A stretch of 64,000 bases of DNA from Pseudomonadota bacterium (GTDB lineage: Bacteria; Bdellovibrionota; Bacteriovoracia; Bacteriovoracales; Bacteriovoracaceae). The stretch spans positions 62,001 through 126,000 of the forward strand of contig JAIYBW010000005.1 of the NCBI GenBank assembly GCA_027488375.1, written 5' to 3'. The position numbers were made by a program, and so were the translations under genes. Shown in pieces: positions 59,560 to 64,000 of this stretch (its first letter is position 1; the number at the start of each line of letters is the position of its first letter). The notes under the pieces are model-generated. The model saw nothing but the letters and a program-made list of their open reading frames with translations, searched no databases and was not told the origin of the DNA.

Positions 59560-60256
59560 AACACCATATCAGTGGTGGGTGATAAATTTGCTTAACCTCT
59601 GTAACTTTTTTTCCTTCAGAGTAAAAGTTAATCCCATTCTTATTACACAATAATGTGCCCCCAGCTATATCCCATATATTTTTCGGAGTTAAACTGACGA
59701 CAAAATCTGATTGGCCGGCCACGAGTCGCCCTAACTTATAAGCAATACTTCCCTTCGGTGAAATTTGAAATATATCACTCTTAATATTTTTATATAATCC
59801 CTTCTCCCACTCTGAATGGGAAACCTCACCAGAGTATTTTCTTTTTTGAAGAAATTGTCTTGAATCTATCTGATCATCAAAAACTTCATTCGTGAGTGGA
59901 TTAAAAATCCAACCTTCCCCAAACCAGTTATTTTGTGGAAAAAATCCAATTGAGATGGCCCATTCAGGCCTTTGGTTAATGTACTCTTTAGTTCCATCCA
60001 AAGGGTCAATAGCAAGTAATGGAAAATTAAATTCTGAATAATTCTCCTCTGAATAAACGCACGCTGATGGAAATTTCTCGTGTCCTATTTGCTCTAAGAG
60101 AGAGGAAAGGGCGAGGTCTAACTTAGTCACTGGACTTCCATCTGGCTTTTGTTCAACTTCAGGATCAGGGTGTTGAGAGACAATTTTTTTTATTTGATTA
60201 TTAAAATCAAGCATAATTTTGCTTAATTTTATGCTCAATAACTCTTTTTTATCCAC
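59501..60256 (-). CDS. Inositol monophosphatase/CysQ-like 3'(2'),5'-bisphosphate nucleotidase
   Basis: DGSPVTKLDLALSS, LLAIDPLDGTKEYINQRPEWAISIGF, WDIAGGTLLC; start ambiguous (GTG 60256 with upstream GGGGA, or ATG 60214). Confidence 0.82.
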   Translation of the reverse strand: MDKKELLSIKLSKIMLDFNNQIKKIVSQHPDPEVEQKPDGSPVTKLDLALSSLLEQIGHEKFPSACVYSEENYSEFNFPLLAIDPLDGTKEYINQRPEWAISIGFFPQNNWFGEGWIFNPLTNEVFDDQIDSRQFLQKRKYSGEVSHSEWEKGLYKNIKSDIFQISPKGSIAYKLGRLVAGQSDFVVSLTPKNIWDIAGGTLLCNKNGINFYSEGKKVTEVKQIYHPPLIWCFSELSEELLSIFCSPDKHP

Positions 60257-60349
60257 AAATTGTCCCCAGTTTTCCACAATGTTATTTGTTTGACATCTCC
60301 TGACACCTGACATGTGCAAAGCAATATTTTAAATACTTTCAATAACATA

Positions 60350-60375
60350 AAGAGGGGAGCCCCTGCTCCCCTCTT
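60350..60375. terminator. Strong inverted repeat, probable terminator downstream of the 78-aa ORF
   Basis: AAGAGGGGAGC-CCCT-GCTCCCCTCTT: perfect 11-bp stem, 4-nt loop. Confidence 0.65.
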
Positions 60376-60426
60376 ACATCTATTTCATTAACAAATGTTG
60401 ATTAAATAAGTTTTCCCCAATTCTTA

Positions 60427-60663
60427 TTAACTTGCCTCATGAAGAGTGAGCATCTGCACAAATCCATCTTGGGCCATGGAAAGGGCAAAAACACCATCAT
60501 CTCCTTGATGATCCTCATCCACGACATTAGTAATAAGTTTGACTCCAAAAGAATCAACATACACAAATGCTTGGTCGGGATTTTTACTTTTTTGAGAAGT
60601 GAAGTGTTGATAACAAGATGAAAAATCTTTAAACACAGTGGCCGTTAAGTGAGTCTTGTACAA
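60427..60663 (-). CDS. Small hypothetical protein (78 aa, TTG start)
   Basis: Strong GGAGGA 6 nt upstream of TTG; flanked by a leader hairpin and a terminator. Confidence 0.6.
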   Translation of the reverse strand: MYKTHLTATVFKDFSSCYQHFTSQKSKNPDQAFVYVDSFGVKLITNVVDEDHQGDDGVFALSMAQDGFVQMLTLHEAS

Positions 60664-60780
60664 AAGTCCTCCTTGATGCCGAAGAAGAGATCCATTCTCT
60701 TCTCACTCTTAAGATTATTTTAGCAAAAGCAGTGAATGTGGTGCAAAAGAAAACTTTAAAAAGTGAGAAAAAATAAGAAC

Positions 60781-62328
60781 TTATGGTCTATTTTCACGAT
60801 TTAAAAACTCAACTATGTCCGGTGGTGATTGATAAAAATTGTAGAGCATTCTGATTCGACCTTCGAAATGAGAGTCTAAAAGACAGACAAGAACGTAAAT
60901 CATATAGATAAAATTTCGACGTGAACGTAGTCGACTTATCGTCTGAAAAATCCATTCAAGTGGTAAGAGAGCAAGAAAGACCACAAACCATAAAAGTCCA
61001 AACGATCTAATCATATCTTTTTCAGCGATAAGACCAAGAATTAAAACACAAGCAACTAAAAGAGCGAAGTCTCTGAGTCTTCGACGATCCATATTGAGAG
61101 CATGAAATAATTTATTCTTGGGTGAAAAAATAATAAAAATATAAGTTATCAGCCCAATTATAGAGAGTGTGTAAAAAGCTTTTCTTTTTAAAAGGGAAGT
61201 TAAATAAAATCCCAATTGATGGGTCGACATCCCAAATTCAAAAAAACGTAAATCGATATGAGTCAACATGGTCACAAGAATCAGAAATGTCCCCAAGCTT
61301 GTGTAGCGAACAAACTGACTTCTAAACCAACTCGTTGTTTCATCTAAAAAAATAAAATAAAGTCCGGCCAGACCAAGGGGGAAGAAAAGCATGTTATTGT
61401 AATTGAAGACTGCTCCGACATAACAAAGAAGCCCATACATTAAACCAGATCTATAAGTAGAACTTTTCACACACCACAAAATTGACCAAACCCAAAGCAC
61501 TGAGAAAGTTGTAGAGGCACAAGTGAAAGTATCCTTCTTAAGAAAAATCGAAAAACTCCAGGTCGATATAAGGGCAAACAAACCTAGAATGGATAAACGC
61601 CTTGAAATGAAAAAACGTAAGATTCCATAAAAGGCAAGAAGGTAAACAATAAAACTAACAAAATAGAAGTGCATGCTCCAACCCAAATTCATGAGATGGG
61701 GAAATCGCTTGAAGGGGAAAAAGTTCATGTGCAGATAATTCCACAACTGAGCATTCATTTTTTCTTCAGGATCAACAATCATTTTGAAGGTTTCAAGATT
61801 GTTTAAGAATGGAAAACTTGGCATCGAGGTAAAAAACATGGCAATAGTGAGAAATAAAACTGTTTTCTCAAAGGCATCAAGATACTTATACTCAGTAAAC
61901 TGAGTTGAAACAGAATCTTGAATAATTTTACCTCGAGTGGGCCAGGAATAAAAAAGACCAACAACGACGAAAAAGCCCCAAAAGAAATGCCTCACAATAG
62001 ATTCTGGAATAAAGGTCATGAGATTAAAAATAATCATCATAACCGCCTGGCCCATCACAAGTCGGTACAGGATTCGATCAATCGTTGAATTTGCTCTGAA
62101 ATATATTTTTAATCGATGATCAATTTCTTTTCCTAATAAATACCACTGCCCACCCATAAACATGAGATAGGCCAGCATCATGAGTGATTGAACAAAGAGG
62201 TTAATCTCTAGAGATTTTGGGATCCAGACTGGTAAAAGGAGAAAAGAGAAGTAGATAAATGCCCGATTTAAGAAGAATTTTGATTTTTCCCAAAAAATAC
62301 CAGACTCTTTCACTAAAGTTTTTTCCAT
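60781..62328 (-). CDS. Polytopic membrane protein of unknown function
   Basis: Ten or more hydrophobic segments; internal ATG (MEKTLVKE) preferred over ORF start 62412. Confidence 0.6.
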   Translation of the reverse strand: MEKTLVKESGIFWEKSKFFLNRAFIYFSFLLLPVWIPKSLEINLFVQSLMMLAYLMFMGGQWYLLGKEIDHRLKIYFRANSTIDRILYRLVMGQAVMMIIFNLMTFIPESIVRHFFWGFFVVVGLFYSWPTRGKIIQDSVSTQFTEYKYLDAFEKTVLFLTIAMFFTSMPSFPFLNNLETFKMIVDPEEKMNAQLWNYLHMNFFPFKRFPHLMNLGWSMHFYFVSFIVYLLAFYGILRFFISRRLSILGLFALISTWSFSIFLKKDTFTCASTTFSVLWVWSILWCVKSSTYRSGLMYGLLCYVGAVFNYNNMLFFPLGLAGLYFIFLDETTSWFRSQFVRYTSLGTFLILVTMLTHIDLRFFEFGMSTHQLGFYLTSLLKRKAFYTLSIIGLITYIFIIFSPKNKLFHALNMDRRRLRDFALLVACVLILGLIAEKDMIRSFGLLWFVVFLALLPLEWIFQTISRLRSRRNFIYMIYVLVCLLDSHFEGRIRMLYNFYQSPPDIVEFLNRENRP

Positions 62329-62541
62329 ATTACCCGACAAGAATAGTGGACTATATCCAAAAGTCCAAACCCTAGACCTTATGTGAAAAGGAGAAGTGGA
62401 CTGTTCAACCATTTCTCCTTTTTCTCAATGATCGTAGCTCACTTTCTTCCCACTTGCATCAACTATGTCCCATGATAAATTAAGATGTGGTTTAGTGTCT
62501 AAACCCAACCGCCCCAATCCGTCTTTCATGGAGGAAAGAAT

Positions 62542-63933
62542 TTGGGAATCTCCTTTGGATCCATCAATTCAGGTCTACCTAAAGATATCGTTCAGCAAAT
62601 TGTTGAAGCGGAGAAAATTCCCGTTAAACAAATGGAAGCCCGTAAAGGCAAAATTGAAGATAAAAAAGCTCTCGTTGGTCAGCTCACTTCTCTCGTAGAA
62701 AATATGCGAGGAGAAATTCTTAAAAACAAGGGTGCTAGATCTCTGAGGGAAATGAAAGTTAATACAGGTGAAAATACCAGTGTCACCGTTTCGACTGATA
62801 AAAATGTTGCCGACCCTGGAAAATACAGCCTTGAAGTCCTTCAACTGGCCGGCAAATCATCGGCCATTACAAATGGTGTAGAGGACAAGGATAAAACCTA
62901 TCTAGGCGTTGGATATATAAAAGCGATGCTTCCCAATGGAGATTCAAAAGAGATCTACGTCGATGAAGAGCACGCGAATCTAACTGGTATAGCAAAACTT
63001 ATCAATGCAGATCCATCGCTTGGACTAAAAGCGAACGTGGTCAATGATGGAAAAGATAAAGATGAACCTTATCGCCTCATCCTGGCCATGCAAGAAACTG
63101 GTGATGGCAACAAGGCAGAATTCCCTTACCTCTACCTTGTAGATGGTGAGGTGGATCTCTATTTTGATGAAGAAAAACCTGCTCAAGATGCAAAACTTAA
63201 ATTAGATGGATTTGAACTTGAAGTTCCTACCAATAAAGTCACCGATCTTATTCCTGGTGTAACCATTGATCTTAAAAAAGCTAAACCAGGCGAAGAAATC
63301 AGTATTGAAATCACCGAGGACGTCCAAAAGATTGGGGGCAAGATCACAGGTCTCGTGGATAATATCAATAACGTTCTCAAGTTTATTAAAGAACAAAACA
63401 GTCTTGATGAGAAAACTGATACATCTCGGACACTAGGTGGAGATCTCACTTTAACTCAAATTGAGAGCCGTATTAGAACAGCTGTATTTACACCAATTAT
63501 CACAGATAAAGGCCCGAGAAGAATTGGTGATTTCGGGATCACCTTCGAGCGAAGTGGTCTCTTAAAATTTGACCAGGAAAAGTTTGAAGCTGCTTTGGCC
63601 AAAGATTATAAAACGGTTTCACAAACAGTCACTGGTTCTTACAGCCCAGAGGGCGGTAAAGTGAACGGATTTATTGACATGCTTGAAGATGCTGCCAAAA
63701 CCATGCTGGCCAACCCCAATGGGGCCCTACAAACGAGAAAAACCGGGCTCCAAAGTCAGATAACTCAAATTGATCGTCAGATTACAAATAAACAGAGGGC
63801 CATTGCCTCAAAAGAAGAAATTTTGAAAGCTAAGTTTGCAAGACTTGAAGAAACCATGTCCAAAATACGTGGACAAGGGGCAGGACTTGCCGGTTTAGCA
63901 GGACCAGTAAACCCAGTTCAACAATTAGGTTAA
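62542..63933 (+). CDS. fliD: Flagellar hook-associated protein 2 / filament cap FliD (TTG start)
   Basis: FGSINSGLPKDIVQQIVEAEKIPVKQMEARKGKIEDKK, IGDFGITFERSGLLKFDQEKFEAAL, IDRQITNKQRAIASKEEILKAKFARLEETMSKI; GGAGGAAAG upstream of TTG. Confidence 0.9.
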   Translation: MGISFGSINSGLPKDIVQQIVEAEKIPVKQMEARKGKIEDKKALVGQLTSLVENMRGEILKNKGARSLREMKVNTGENTSVTVSTDKNVADPGKYSLEVLQLAGKSSAITNGVEDKDKTYLGVGYIKAMLPNGDSKEIYVDEEHANLTGIAKLINADPSLGLKANVVNDGKDKDEPYRLILAMQETGDGNKAEFPYLYLVDGEVDLYFDEEKPAQDAKLKLDGFELEVPTNKVTDLIPGVTIDLKKAKPGEEISIEITEDVQKIGGKITGLVDNINNVLKFIKEQNSLDEKTDTSRTLGGDLTLTQIESRIRTAVFTPIITDKGPRRIGDFGITFERSGLLKFDQEKFEAALAKDYKTVSQTVTGSYSPEGGKVNGFIDMLEDAAKTMLANPNGALQTRKTGLQSQITQIDRQITNKQRAIASKEEILKAKFARLEETMSKIRGQGAGLAGLAGPVNPVQQLG

Positions 63934-63965
63934 TATAGTGCTGAGATAGTTAGGAGGAGGATTCC

Positions 63966-64000
63966 ATGAGCTACGGATTAGGTGCATACAAAAAAACTTC
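63966..64000 (+). CDS. fliS: Flagellar chaperone FliS, N-terminal fragment (runs off window)
   Basis: GGAGGAGG then ATG; MSYGLGAYKKT typical FliS start, directly after fliD. Confidence 0.75.
   Translation, partial: MSYGLGAYKKT

Noticed and set aside
1-64000. CRISPR arrays, tRNA/rRNA genes, prophage or insertion sequences
   Set aside because: Intergenic gaps are short and I found no repeat-spacer pattern, cloverleaf-like sequence or transposase/integrase ORF; the window looks like core chromosome.

Overview
AT-rich, densely coded bacterial chromosome segment. Gene content and order suggest a deltaproteobacterial or Bdellovibrio-and-like (Bacteriovoracales-type) organism; this placement is inference only. 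Nearly everything from about 1.2 to 53.8 kb is on the minus strand. Main blocks: rpoZ; lon; a matrixin-type exported metalloprotease with a partner gene; a divergent UvrA-like ATPase; rplM-rpsI; a TamB/TamA-like pair; accC-accB-efp-aroQ; a type IV pilus locus (pilQPONM, pilD, a PilH/PilI-like ABC transporter, two tandem pilins, pilC, pilT, pilB) whose order resembles that of Myxococcus; aroE-ribF; a MoxR/DUF58/Bat (VWA) aerotolerance-type operon; a giant orphan lipoprotein; back-to-back rqcH and mutS2; lepB; a transpeptidase-only penicillin-binding protein; rlmE; nth; a CysQ-like phosphatase; and fliD-fliS. I saw no tRNA, rRNA, CRISPR array, transposase or prophage. The most notable observations are: (1) rqcH and mutS2, both ribosome-quality-control families, start back to back on a single CATATG, with a sigma70-like promoter that would make mutS2 essentially leaderless; (2) the same geometry at the 28.9/29.8 kb divergent pair; (3) a UvrA paralogue with a degenerate second ATPase site; (4) a TMTC-like membrane protein just downstream of tandem pilins that apparently uses a non-canonical ATT/ATA start; (5) a matrixin with a C-terminal sorting-type tail. 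All calls come from reading the sequence and supplied ORFs; no searches were run.
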